DNA of 64,000 nucleotides from Thiobacillus sp. (GCA_021166845.1 JAJPEP010000067.1:1-64000), one strand, 5' to 3'. Positions 26,054 through 34,784 are shown, counted from the stretch's first letter. Notes: generated by a model not told the origin, from the sequence alone. Made by a program: numbers and translations.

Positions 26054-29000
26054 ATGAGCCACTTTCTCGACCGTTTGAAGTTTTTCGAAAAAACCAAGGA
26101 GACCTTCTCCGACAACCATGGCATCGTCACCAACGAAGACCGTCAGTGGGAAGATGCCTACCGTCATCGCTGGGCGCATGACAAGGTGGTTCGCTCCACG
26201 CACGGCGTGAACTGCACCGGTGGCTGTTCGTGGAAAATTTTCGTCAAGAACGGCCTGGTTGCGTTCGAAATGCAGCAAACCGACTACCCGCGCACCCGCG
26301 AAGACCTGCCGGACCACGAACCGCGCGGCTGCCAGCGCGGCGCGTCCTTCTCCTGGTATCTGTACAGCCCGCAGCGCATCAAGTACCCGCTGATCCGCGG
26401 CCGCCTGCTTGATCTGTACCGCACCGAGCGCAAGTCCGGCAAGGATCCGGTCGAGGCATGGGCCGCGATTCAGGCGGACGAAAACAAGCGCAAGAAATAC
26501 ACCGCCGTGCGCGGCCTGGGCGGCTTCGTGCGCGCCGACTGGGAAGAAGTGAAGGAAATCGTTGCCGCCGCCAACGTCCATACCGTCAAGAAATACGGTC
26601 CTGACCGCATTTTTGGTTTCTCGCCCATTCCGGCGATGTCGCAGATTTCCTACGCCTCGGGCGCGCGCTATCTGTCGCTGATCGGCGGCGCCTGCGGTTC
26701 CTTCTACGACTGGTATTGCGACCTTCCGGCCGCGTCCCCCCAGACCTGGGGCGAGCAGACCGACGTACCGGAATCGGCCGACTGGTACAACTCCACCTAC
26801 ATCATCGTCTGCGGCTCCAGCCTGCCGACCACGCGCACGCCGGATGCCCACTTCGTATCCGAGGTGCGCTACAAGGGCGCCAAGGTCATCTCGATGGCGC
26901 CCGACTACGCCGAGTACTGCAAGGCATCCGACCTGTGGATGCCGGTCAATCCGGGTACCGATACCGCCGCCTTCCTGGCGATGGGGCACGTCGCGCTGAA
27001 AGAGTTCTACATCGACAAGCAGGACCCCTATTTCTCGGAATACGCCCGCAAGTACACCGACCTGCCGATCCAGGTGATGCTGCGCAAGCATGGCGAAGGC
27101 TATGTGTCCGACCGCTGCCTGCGCGCATCCGACCTGGACGGCGCCCTGGGCGAGACCAACAATCCCGACTGGAAAACCATCATTTACGATGAGAAATCCA
27201 GGTCCTTTGTCGTGCCGAACGGCTCGATCGGCTTCCGTTGGGGCGAAGAAGGCAAGTGGAACCTGCTACCCAAGAACGCCGCCAGCCAGCAGGAAATATC
27301 GGCCGAACTGTCGTGTATCGACAGCAAGGATGCCGTGGTCTCGGTCGGCTTCCCGCACTTCGAGCCGGGTGAAGGCGATCTGCTGTACCGCAACGTGCCC
27401 GCGCGCAAGCTGAAACTGGCCAACGGCGAGGAAATCCTGGTCACCTCCGTGTTCGACATGCAGATCGCGCAGTACGGCATCGACCGTGGTCTGGGCGGCG
27501 CCAATGTCGCCAGGGACTACCAGGATGCCAGCGTGGCCTATACGCCTGCCTGGGCCGAGAAAGTCACCGGCGTCAAAGCTGCCGACATCGAGCGCACCGG
27601 CCGCGAGTTCGCCTACAACGCATCCAGGACCAACGGCAAATCGATGGTGATCATGGGCGCCGCGATCAACCACTGGTACCACAACGACATGATGTACCGC
27701 GGCGTGATGAACCTGCTGCACATCTGCGGTTGCGTGGGTCAATCCGGCGGCGGCTGGGCCCACTACGTGGGTCAGGAAAAACTGCGTCCGCAGGCCGGCT
27801 GGGCGCCGATCGCCTTCGCGCTCGACTGGCAGCGTCCGCCGCGCCACATGAACTCCACCTCCTACTGGTATTTCCACACCGATCAGTGGCGTTACGAAAC
27901 CCTGCGCGGCGACGACCTCACCTCGCCTGCCGGCAAGGGCAAGTACAAGGGCTATTCGCTGGCCGACTACAACGTCGCCGCGGTCCGCATGGGCTGGCTG
28001 CCGTCCGCGCCGCACTGGAACACTAACCCGCTCGACCTGGTTTCCGAGGCCGAGAAGGCCGGCGCCACCGACGAGGCAGGCATCGCCAAGCACGTGATCG
28101 GCAAGCTCAAGGACGGCTCGCTGGATGTGGCATTCGCCGATCCGGACGCTCCGGAAAACTGGCCGCGCAATCTGTTCGTCTGGCGCGCCAACCTGATCGG
28201 CACCTCCGCCAAGGGCCATGAGTATTTCCTCAAGCACCTGCTCGGCGCACAGAACGGCGTGCTGCAGGAATCCGGCGCCGGAAGCGAAAACAAGCTGGTC
28301 AAATGGCACGACGAAGCGCCGATCGGCAAGCTGGACCTGATGGTCGACATCAACTTCCGCCTGAATTCCACCGGCGCCTACTCCGACATCATCCTGCCGA
28401 CCGCGACCTGGTACGAGAAGAACGACCTCAATACCACCGACATGCATCCCTTCATGCATCCGCTGTCCGAGGCGGTATCGCCGGGCTGGCAGTCCATGTC
28501 CGACTGGCAGATCTTCAAGAATATCGCCAAGACCTTCTCGACGCTGGCCGAAAAACACCTCGGCACCCGCAAGGACATCATCGCCCTGCCGATGCAGCAT
28601 GATTCCCCGTTCGAAATGGCCCAGCCCTTCGGCGAGGTCAAGGACTGGAAAAAAGGCGAGTGCGATCCGATCCCCGGCAAGACCATGCCGCTGCTCAAGG
28701 TGGTCGAGCGCAACTTTGCCGATACCTACAAGAAGTACATCGCCATCGGCCCGCTGATGGTCAAGATCGGCAACAACGTCAAGGGCATCGACTGGAACAC
28801 CGAGGAAGAGTACGAGCAGCTCAAGGTGATGAACGGTGCGGTGAAGGTGCCGGGCGTATCCTTTGGCATGCCGTCGCTGGAAGAGGACATCTTCGTCTGC
28901 GATTCGGTGATGCGCATGGCGCCGGAGACCTGCGGCGAAGTCGCGCACAAGTCCTGGACCGCGCTGTCGAAGAAGACCGGCATCGACCACCACCACCTGT

Positions 29001-29809
29001 ACTCGGCCCGTCACGAGGACAAGATTACCTTCCGCGATATCCAGGTGCAGCCGCGCAAGATCATCACCGCGCCGACCTGGTCCGGGATCGAGTCGGAAAC
29101 GGTGTCCTACACCTCGTGCTACACCAATATCCACGAGCACATTCCGTTCCGCACCCTGACCGGCCGCGCCCATTTCTACCAGGATCACGAGTGGATGCTG
29201 GACTTCGGCGAAGGCTTCTGCGTGCACAAACCGCCGCAGGACATGAAGTCGTTCGGCAAACTCTCGCCGAGCATCCTGGCGGAGAAGCACATCAAGCTGA
29301 AATGGATCACGCCGCACTCCAAGTGGGGCATCCATTCGAGCTACCAGGACAACCTGCGCATGCGGACCTTGTTCCGCGGCGGCCCCTATGTGTGGATCTC
29401 CGAAGTCGACGCCAAGGCGGCCGGCATCGAGGACAACGACTGGGTCGAAGCGATCAACGCCAACGGCGCGACGGTTGCGCGTGCGGTCGTCTCGCAGCGC
29501 GTATCGCGCGGCGTGGCCATGATGTACCACGCCCAGGAGAAGATCGTGAACGTGCCCGGTTCGAATACCACCGGCAAGCGCGGCGGCATCCTGAATTCGG
29601 TGACGCGCGTCGTCATCAAGCCGACCAACATGATCGGCGGTTATGTGCAGCTGGCCTACAGCTTCAACTATTACGGCACGGTGGGCAGCAACCGCGATAC
29701 CGAGATCATCATGCGCAAGGTGGCGGACAAGGACATCGACTGGCTGGAGCGCCCGCTTACCCCGGAACGCGAAGCGCAGCTCAACCCGCCCGGAATCGGC
29801 AAGCGTTGA
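26054..29809 (+). CDS. narG: Respiratory nitrate reductase alpha subunit NarG
   Basis: NarG is the membrane-associated cytoplasmic catalytic subunit that reduces nitrate to nitrite at a Mo-bis-MGD centre, 1251 residues. The FS0 [4Fe-4S] ligands fall at His50, Cys54, Cys58 and Cys93 (RSTHGVNCTGGCSWK, RGCQRG), the same numbers as in E. coli NarG. The molybdenum-ligand region is SFYDWYCDLP near residue 220. The N-terminal tail (MSHFLDRLKFF) matches the NarG tail that contacts NarI. It is the first gene of narGHJI, 35 bp before narH, with AGGAATT ahead of the ATG. A 754-aa antisense ORF here is a codon-bias shadow. Confidence 0.97.
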   Translation: MSHFLDRLKFFEKTKETFSDNHGIVTNEDRQWEDAYRHRWAHDKVVRSTHGVNCTGGCSWKIFVKNGLVAFEMQQTDYPRTREDLPDHEPRGCQRGASFSWYLYSPQRIKYPLIRGRLLDLYRTERKSGKDPVEAWAAIQADENKRKKYTAVRGLGGFVRADWEEVKEIVAAANVHTVKKYGPDRIFGFSPIPAMSQISYASGARYLSLIGGACGSFYDWYCDLPAASPQTWGEQTDVPESADWYNSTYIIVCGSSLPTTRTPDAHFVSEVRYKGAKVISMAPDYAEYCKASDLWMPVNPGTDTAAFLAMGHVALKEFYIDKQDPYFSEYARKYTDLPIQVMLRKHGEGYVSDRCLRASDLDGALGETNNPDWKTIIYDEKSRSFVVPNGSIGFRWGEEGKWNLLPKNAASQQEISAELSCIDSKDAVVSVGFPHFEPGEGDLLYRNVPARKLKLANGEEILVTSVFDMQIAQYGIDRGLGGANVARDYQDASVAYTPAWAEKVTGVKAADIERTGREFAYNASRTNGKSMVIMGAAINHWYHNDMMYRGVMNLLHICGCVGQSGGGWAHYVGQEKLRPQAGWAPIAFALDWQRPPRHMNSTSYWYFHTDQWRYETLRGDDLTSPAGKGKYKGYSLADYNVAAVRMGWLPSAPHWNTNPLDLVSEAEKAGATDEAGIAKHVIGKLKDGSLDVAFADPDAPENWPRNLFVWRANLIGTSAKGHEYFLKHLLGAQNGVLQESGAGSENKLVKWHDEAPIGKLDLMVDINFRLNSTGAYSDIILPTATWYEKNDLNTTDMHPFMHPLSEAVSPGWQSMSDWQIFKNIAKTFSTLAEKHLGTRKDIIALPMQHDSPFEMAQPFGEVKDWKKGECDPIPGKTMPLLKVVERNFADTYKKYIAIGPLMVKIGNNVKGIDWNTEEEYEQLKVMNGAVKVPGVSFGMPSLEEDIFVCDSVMRMAPETCGEVAHKSWTALSKKTGIDHHHLYSARHEDKITFRDIQVQPRKIITAPTWSGIESETVSYTSCYTNIHEHIPFRTLTGRAHFYQDHEWMLDFGEGFCVHKPPQDMKSFGKLSPSILAEKHIKLKWITPHSKWGIHSSYQDNLRMRTLFRGGPYVWISEVDAKAAGIEDNDWVEAINANGATVARAVVSQRVSRGVAMMYHAQEKIVNVPGSNTTGKRGGILNSVTRVVIKPTNMIGGYVQLAYSFNYYGTVGSNRDTEIIMRKVADKDIDWLERPLTPEREAQLNPPGIGKR

Positions 29810-29844
29810 TCGTCGCGTGAACAGGATAAATTAGGAGAAACCCA

Positions 29845-31392
29845 ATGAAAGTACGTGCACAATTCGCATTCGTCTTCAACCTGGACAAATGCATCGGTTG
29901 CCACACCTGCTCGGTGACGTGCAAGAACACCTGGACCAACCGCAAGGGCGTGGAATACGTCTGGTTCAACAACGTCGAATCCAAGCCCGGTATCGGCTAT
30001 CCCAAGCAGTGGGAGAACCAGGAGAAATGGAAAGGCGGCTGGATGCTCAATGGCGGCAAGCTGGAGCTGAAATCCGGCGGGCGCATGTCGAAGCTGCTGA
30101 ACATCTTCGCCAACCCGGACCTGCCGCAGATCGACGACTACTACGAGCCGTTCACCTACAACTACGCGCGCCTGCAGAACGCGCCGCTGTCCGAGGCGGC
30201 GCCGACCGCACGGCCGCTGTCGATGATCACCGGCGACCCCATGGAGAAAATCACCTGGGGCCCGAACTGGGAAGACGACCTCGCCGGCGAATTCTCCAAG
30301 CGCAGCGTGGACAAGAACCTGGACAACATCCAGAAGGACATGCTCGGCCAGTTCGAAAACACCTTCAACCTCTACCTGCCGCGCATCTGCAACCACTGCC
30401 TGAACCCGGCCTGCGTCGCGGCCTGCCCCTCCGGCTCGCTCTACAAGCGCGAGGAAGACGGCAGCGTACTGGTCGACCAGGACAAGTGCCGCGGCTGGCG
30501 CTTCTGCATGAGCGCCTGCCCGTACAAGAAGGTGTTCTACAACTGGGAATCCGGCAAAGCCGAGAAGTGCATCGCCTGCTACCCGCGCGTCGAATCCGGC
30601 ATGCCGACGGTGTGCTCGGAATCCTGCGTCGGCCGCATCCGCTACAACGGCATCATGCTGTATGACGCGGACAGGATCGAAGCCCTGGCCAGCACGCAGA
30701 ACGAGCAGGACCTGTACGAAGCGCAGTGCAGCATCTTCCTCGACCCCAACGACCCGGCCGTGATCGCCGCGGCACGGGCCGAGGGCATCAACGAAGACTG
30801 GATCATCGCAGCGCAGAAATCACCGATCTACAAAATGGCGATCGACTGGAAAATCGCCTTCCCGCTGCACCCGGAATTCCGCACCCTGCCGATGGTGTGG
30901 TACGTGCCGCCGCTTTCCCCGGTGCAGTCCCAGATCGACCAGGGCAACCTGCCGGTCGGCCCGGATGGCGCCATTCCCCTGGCCAGCGCGATGCGCACGC
31001 CGACCAAGTACCTGGCCAACCTGTTCACCGCAGGCAAGGAAGAGCCGATTCGCAGCTCCCTGAACCGCCTGATCGCCATGCGCAGCTACCAGCGCTCGGT
31101 GCACGTCGAAGGCGTCGCGGACACGCGCGCCCTGGAGGCGGCCGGGATCACGGAAGATCAAGCCAAGGAAATGTACCGTTACCTGGCGATCGCCAACTAC
31201 GAAGACCGCTACGTCATCCCCACCGGCCATGAGGAAGAGCGGATGGACGATGCCTACGGCTTCCAGGGCCAGAACGGCTTCACCTTCGGCAACAACTCTT
31301 CGGCAGGCATCAGCAAGGTCACCCTGTTCCCGCGTCGCCGCAAGGAAACGCTGGAACCCGCCGAACTGGCGCCGTCCGCAGACAAAAGCTGA
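29845..31392 (+). CDS. narH: Respiratory nitrate reductase beta subunit NarH
   Basis: NarH carries the iron-sulfur wire from NarI to NarG, 515 residues. Four cysteine clusters are visible: CIGCHTCSVTCK, CNHCLNPACVAACP, CRGWRFCMSACP and CIACYPR...CSESC. The third has Trp where a cysteine would be, the mark of the [3Fe-4S] cluster in NarH. The C-terminal part (LPMVWYVPPLSPVQSQ, EMYRYLAIANYEDR) matches the family throughout. TTAGGAGAAACCC precedes the start. Confidence 0.97.
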   Translation: MKVRAQFAFVFNLDKCIGCHTCSVTCKNTWTNRKGVEYVWFNNVESKPGIGYPKQWENQEKWKGGWMLNGGKLELKSGGRMSKLLNIFANPDLPQIDDYYEPFTYNYARLQNAPLSEAAPTARPLSMITGDPMEKITWGPNWEDDLAGEFSKRSVDKNLDNIQKDMLGQFENTFNLYLPRICNHCLNPACVAACPSGSLYKREEDGSVLVDQDKCRGWRFCMSACPYKKVFYNWESGKAEKCIACYPRVESGMPTVCSESCVGRIRYNGIMLYDADRIEALASTQNEQDLYEAQCSIFLDPNDPAVIAAARAEGINEDWIIAAQKSPIYKMAIDWKIAFPLHPEFRTLPMVWYVPPLSPVQSQIDQGNLPVGPDGAIPLASAMRTPTKYLANLFTAGKEEPIRSSLNRLIAMRSYQRSVHVEGVADTRALEAAGITEDQAKEMYRYLAIANYEDRYVIPTGHEEERMDDAYGFQGQNGFTFGNNSSAGISKVTLFPRRRKETLEPAELAPSADKS

Positions 31393-31403
31393 GAAGGAAC
31401 ATC

Positions 31404-31928
31404 ATGTCCATCTACAAAATACTGTCGGCATTGCTGGATTACCCGGACCAGGCGTTGATCGACCATCTGCCGGAAATCCGCGATGAAATCGGGAAAAGCC
31501 AGGATATCGACACGGCGGAAAAGGAATCCATGCGGAAGCTGCTTGATCACCTGGCCAATACGCCGCTGATCGATCTGCAGGAAGATTACGTGAAGACGTT
31601 CGATCTGACGCCGGAGCACAGTCTGCATCTGACCCACCATCTGTTCGGCGACGACAACGACAGGAATCGCGGCCCGGCGCTGATCGACCTCGGCGAGCTG
31701 TACAAGGATTACGGCATCACGGTGGCGAGCAACGAGCTGCCCGACTTTCTGCCGCTGGTCCTGGAATTCGCCGCCATGCTGGAAGACAACGAGGCAACAA
31801 CTTTCCTGTCCGACGCCAACAAGGTGCTGACGGTGCTGACCGACAATCTGACCAAGGCAGGCACCCCCTATGCGCCCCTGCTTTCCATCGTTAAAAGCCG
31901 CGCCACGCTCACCCGTCTGGCCGCTTAA
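31404..31928 (+). CDS. narJ: Nitrate reductase assembly chaperone NarJ (short form)
   Basis: NarJ is a TorD-like chaperone that binds the NarG N-terminus and oversees cofactor insertion and membrane docking. It is not part of the final enzyme. The all-helical start (YKILSALLDYPDQALIDHLP) and the middle motif (SNELPDFLPLVLEFAAMLED) are typical. At 174 residues it ends about 60 residues earlier than E. coli NarJ (236) and lacks that C-terminal region. There is no frameshift remnant: narI follows 11 bp later with its own TAAGGAGG. Confidence 0.9.
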   Translation: MSIYKILSALLDYPDQALIDHLPEIRDEIGKSQDIDTAEKESMRKLLDHLANTPLIDLQEDYVKTFDLTPEHSLHLTHHLFGDDNDRNRGPALIDLGELYKDYGITVASNELPDFLPLVLEFAAMLEDNEATTFLSDANKVLTVLTDNLTKAGTPYAPLLSIVKSRATLTRLAA

Positions 31929-31939
31929 GGAGGTATGAA

Positions 31940-32650
31940 ATGAACGAATCTATGTATAGCTGGAACAACCTGATTTTTGGTTTTTACCCTTATATCGCCC
32001 TGAGCGTGTTCGTGATCGGCAGCTGGATCCGCTTCGACCGCGAGCAATACGGCTGGACCAGCGCGTCCAGCCAGTTGCTCTCCACGGCGGGTATGCGCCT
32101 GTCCAGCAACCTGTTCCACATCGGCGTCATCGGCATCTTCTTCGGCCACCTGGTCGGCCTGCTGGCGCCCTACGCCATCTGGGGCACCATCGGCCTGTCC
32201 TCGCTCGGCAAGCAGAACATCGCCATGTACGGCGGCGGCTTCCTCGGTATCCTGTGCATGATCGGCGGCGCGATGCTGATGTGGCGCCGCATGACCAACC
32301 CGCGTGTGCGGGCGACCAGCCGTACGTCGGATATTTTCATCCTGGCCTGGGTGCTGATTACCCTGGGTTTCGGCCTGGCCACCACCTTCACCACCGCGCA
32401 CCACGCCGCGCAGGGCAGTGCCGACACCATGATGGCGCTCGCGCAGTGGGCCAAAAGCATCGTGCTGTTCAGTCCGAAGCCGGAACTGGTGGGCAGCGTC
32501 GAAATGGTGTTCCGCATCCACCTGTTCTTCGGCCTGTCGCTGTTCCTGCTGTTCCCGTTCACCCGTCTGGTGCACATCTGGAGCTTCCCGATCGGTTATC
32601 TGACGCGTTCCTACCAGATCGTGCGCACCAAGCGCCGCATCGCGCAGTAA
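31940..32650 (+). CDS. narI: Respiratory nitrate reductase gamma subunit NarI
   Basis: NarI is the dihaem cytochrome b membrane anchor and quinol oxidase of the nitrate reductase complex, 236 residues. Five transmembrane helices are visible. Histidines placed to ligate the two b haems include NLFHIGVIGIFFGHLVG in helix 2 and EMVFRIHLFFGLSLF with TRLVHIWSFP in the last helix. A strong ribosome binding site (TAAGGAGGTATGAA) precedes the ATG. It ends the structural nar operon; a GC-rich hairpin follows 16 bp after the stop. Confidence 0.96.
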   Translation: MNESMYSWNNLIFGFYPYIALSVFVIGSWIRFDREQYGWTSASSQLLSTAGMRLSSNLFHIGVIGIFFGHLVGLLAPYAIWGTIGLSSLGKQNIAMYGGGFLGILCMIGGAMLMWRRMTNPRVRATSRTSDIFILAWVLITLGFGLATTFTTAHHAAQGSADTMMALAQWAKSIVLFSPKPELVGSVEMVFRIHLFFGLSLFLLFPFTRLVHIWSFPIGYLTRSYQIVRTKRRIAQ

Positions 32651-32665
32651 CCCATCCGCTGAACC

Positions 32666-32697
32666 GGGCGCCGCCACTCCTTCGGGTGGCAGCGCCC
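32666..32697 (+). terminator. GC-rich hairpin after narI (possible terminator)
   Basis: GGGCGC-C-GCCAC pairs with GTGGC-A-GCGCCC around a TCCTTCGG loop, giving 11 base pairs with one internal C/A mismatch. It is followed by TCCCACTTTT, a weak T-run only. It lies between narI and the cytochrome c gene, so it may end or attenuate the nar transcript or protect its 3' end. Confidence 0.55.
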
Positions 32698-32773
32698 TCC
32701 CACTTTTGTCGTATCGTCATGACCGATCCCAGCACCCGTAAAGACCTCACCCGGGTCCAAAAAGGGAGCCCGC

Positions 32774-33178
32774 ATGTTACATAAGCTTGGCTGGCTCATC
32801 CTGGTGGTCGCGGTCGGTATCGGCGTGCACTTCGCGTTGCAAAACATCATCCAGAGCGGCGATCCGGAAAAGCGGCGAGGCCCGGACCTGGCCAAAGTGG
32901 AACGACTGGAAACCGCCGACCCCGTTCGCGGCGCCAAGGTACGTGCCGGCATGGTCAAGTACGAATCCATCTGCCGCCTGTGCCACCACCGCACCGGCCA
33001 GGGAGGCAAGTTCACGCCGCCCATTGCCGGCCTGACCGCAGAACGGGTCGAATTGATGCTGAAGCTGTACCGCAGCGGCGCCCACGTGGGGCCGATGACC
33101 AATCTGATGGCGCCGTGGGCAGCCGAGCTGTCCGACGAAGACATCGGCAACCTGGCAGCGTACGTAGAAACCTTATAA
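32774..33178 (+). CDS. Membrane-anchored monohaem cytochrome c
   Basis: This 134-residue protein has an uncleaved N-terminal anchor or signal (LGWLILVVAVGIGVHFAL) and one c-type haem motif, CRLCH, near residue 73. Candidate distal Met ligands lie in HVGPMTNLMAPW. The C-terminal helix (LSDEDIGNLAAYVETL) is typical of small class I cytochromes. AAAGGGAGCCC precedes the ATG. It follows narI and precedes an exported PilJ-domain gene by 10 bp, so the two are probably cotranscribed. A role in electron transfer linked to nitrate or nitrite respiration is inferred from position only. Confidence 0.87.
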   Translation: MLHKLGWLILVVAVGIGVHFALQNIIQSGDPEKRRGPDLAKVERLETADPVRGAKVRAGMVKYESICRLCHHRTGQGGKFTPPIAGLTAERVELMLKLYRSGAHVGPMTNLMAPWAAELSDEDIGNLAAYVETL

Positions 33179-33188
33179 GGAAAATATT

Positions 33189-34040
33189 GTGCCGAATCTC
33201 TTGCGTAGAGGTTTCCTGGTCCGCAGCGTGGTCCTGTTCGCAGCGTCTGTCGTTCCGACACAGCCTGCCCGGGCCGCCGCCATCACCAATCTCAACGAGG
33301 CCATCAACAAGGCTGGTCGCATACGCATGTTGTCGCAACGTATGGCCAAGGCCTATTGCCAGATTGGCCTGAACATCCTAACCGACAAGTCACGCCACAT
33401 CCTGGAGGTGTCCGTCAATCTCTACCAGGAACACCTGAAAGAACTCAAGGCCTTTGCCCCGTCGGCGGATATAAAAGCCATCTACGCGGATCTGGATGCC
33501 AACTGGCAACTCTACCGCCAGCTCCTGAGCGGAACGCCCAGCCTGAACAACGCGCGACTCATTGCAAAAATCAACGAGGATGCTTTGCGTGTAGCCCACT
33601 TGGGCACGACACAATTCGAGCTCTCATCCCCTACCAGCGTGGGCCGTCTGATCAATATCTCCGGCCGACAGCGCATGCTGTCGCAACGCCTGGCCAAGTT
33701 TTACATGTTCCGACAGTGGGGGATCAGCACCCCGGGCATGGACGCCGAGATGCAGATCGCCAAACGCGAATTCGTTAGCGCCCTGAATGCATTGGATCAT
33801 GCTCCCGAAAACACCGGCAAGATCAATGGCGAATTGAGCATGGCCCGTACCCAGTGGATTTTCTTCGAGAATGCCCTGCAAGAACAGAATGTCGGCAAAA
33901 AGAATCCACATTACGCCACCAATGTGGCCACCACTAGCGAACGCATTCTCGAAATGATGGATCGTGTTACCGAGCTTTATGGACAGCTGCCCGCTTCATC
34001 CCCCGTCGCAGCTCCTGCCACCCGGCCGGCACGACGCTGA
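33189..34040 (+). CDS. Exported protein with two PilJ/NarX-like sensory motifs
   Basis: This 283-residue protein has no kinase, HAMP or methyl-accepting domain. The N-terminal signal contains RRGFLV followed by a hydrophobic stretch and ARAAA, resembling a twin-arginine signal. The mature part has two copies of the PilJ N-terminal-domain signature: INKAGRIRMLSQRMAKAY near residue 40 and INISGRQRMLSQRLAKFY near residue 155. The same motif corresponds to the nitrate-binding P-box of NarX. It starts with GTG after AAGGA, 10 bp behind the cytochrome gene. It could be a periplasmic nitrate/nitrite-binding or signal-buffering protein for NarX; this is inference. Confidence 0.8.
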   Translation: MPNLLRRGFLVRSVVLFAASVVPTQPARAAAITNLNEAINKAGRIRMLSQRMAKAYCQIGLNILTDKSRHILEVSVNLYQEHLKELKAFAPSADIKAIYADLDANWQLYRQLLSGTPSLNNARLIAKINEDALRVAHLGTTQFELSSPTSVGRLINISGRQRMLSQRLAKFYMFRQWGISTPGMDAEMQIAKREFVSALNALDHAPENTGKINGELSMARTQWIFFENALQEQNVGKKNPHYATNVATTSERILEMMDRVTELYGQLPASSPVAAPATRPARR

Positions 34041-34189
34041 TCCTGGGACAGGAAGAACATAGGCGCGGGTGTACCAATGCGCGACCGTAAACGAATCCCA
34101 GGACGATAGCGGCGGCGCGGCGTGAACGGCTGATCGAAGGACGCCTTGTAAACCGAAGACGCTACCCCACTGTCTCGCGCCTGCGGATC

Positions 34190-34408
34190 TCAAGCCGCCA
34201 CGACCCGAACAGTCCGCCCGAGACACTGCACCGTCCGATTCGCCCGTATTTTCGCCGTCTTGCGACTTTCGGGCTGGCCGTCAACGGTGACTTCGCCGTT
34301 GGCGATCATCAACTTGCCCTGCCCGCCGCTGTCGGCGATTCCGGTGAGTTTGAGCAGGTCGCACAGCGCGACATATTCTCCATGCAGCGTGAATTCCAGG
34401 GTGTCCAT
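34190..34408 (-). CDS. S4-domain RNA-binding protein (YbcJ-like)
   Basis: This 72-residue protein is essentially one S4 RNA-binding domain: EYVALCDLLKLTGIADSGGQGKL followed by NGEVTVDGQPESRKTAKIR. It resembles the YbcJ/YaaA-type stand-alone S4 proteins. The track start at 34486 overlaps DUF2818; the ATG at 34408, 4 bp after the DUF2818 stop, gives the normal N-terminus (MDTLEFTLHGEY). It is the last gene of the nuo-DUF2818 group and converges on the PilJ-domain gene. The 149-bp convergent gap holds an inverted repeat TCCTGGGA/TCCCAGGA with a loop of about 55 bp but no clear terminator. The RNA target is unknown. Confidence 0.82.
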   Translation of the reverse strand: MDTLEFTLHGEYVALCDLLKLTGIADSGGQGKLMIANGEVTVDGQPESRKTAKIRANRTVQCLGRTVRVVAA

Positions 34409-34412
34409 GGCC

Positions 34413-34715
34413 TTATGCGCCGCGCCGCCGCCACAGATAGCGATACACAAAGCCCGGATACGCGAACACCACGAACAGCGCAGCATTGACTGCGTAGAAC
34501 TCCCAATTCTGCTTGTGGACGTCGCCCCCCCTGCTTTCCAGCAGCAGCGCGATGCCGCCCACCACGAAAAACATCACGATCAATTCCAGCAACCGCCAGG
34601 CGAAATTCTTGCTGCCGCCCCTAGGCCGGATGACGAAGAAAATCCGCTCGACGAGGAACGGCAGGTTGGCGGCGATGAACGCCAGGATCAGCAGCAGGGT
34701 GGTGGAGAAATTCAC
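34413..34715 (-). CDS. DUF2818-family membrane protein
   Basis: This 100-residue inner-membrane protein has three hydrophobic helices (LLLILAFIAANLPFLVERI, LLELIVMFFVVGGIALLL and FYAVNAALFVVFAYPGFVY) and a basic end (YRYLWRRRGA). It matches DUF2818, a family found right after nuoN in Betaproteobacteria, which suggests a link to complex I assembly or stability, though none is established. The start is GTG at 34715, lying in a perfect 14-bp tandem duplication with no obvious Shine-Dalgarno sequence. Confidence 0.85.
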   Translation of the reverse strand: MNFSTTLLLILAFIAANLPFLVERIFFVIRPRGGSKNFAWRLLELIVMFFVVGGIALLLESRGGDVHKQNWEFYAVNAALFVVFAYPGFVYRYLWRRRGA

Positions 34716-34740
34716 GTTAAATTCAACACGTTAAATTCAA
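34713..34740 (-). repeat. Perfect 14-bp tandem duplication at the DUF2818 start
   Basis: CACGTTAAATTCAA (+ strand) occurs twice head to tail, at 34713-34726 and 34727-34740. Read on the coding strand this is TTGAATTTAACGTG twice, and the second copy ends with the GTG start codon. It looks like a recent slippage duplication of the translation-initiation region. Confidence 0.8.
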
Positions 34741-34752
34741 ATAGTCAGGTAA

Positions 34753-34776
34753 CGCCGGAGCAGGCCTGCTCCGGCG
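34753..34776 (-). terminator. Perfect palindromic hairpin after nuoN
   Basis: CGCCGGAGCAGG is followed directly by its exact complement CCTGCTCCGGCG, 24 bp without mismatch, 8 bp after the nuoN stop. The transcript would form a stem of about 10 bp. On the nuo strand no T-run follows, so it may be an mRNA-stabilising or partial termination element rather than a strong intrinsic terminator. Confidence 0.5.
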
Positions 34777-34784
34777 GAAATAAT

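Noticed and set aside
27266-29530. 754-aa - strand ORF opposite narG
   Set aside because: Shadow of narG with no recognisable motif.
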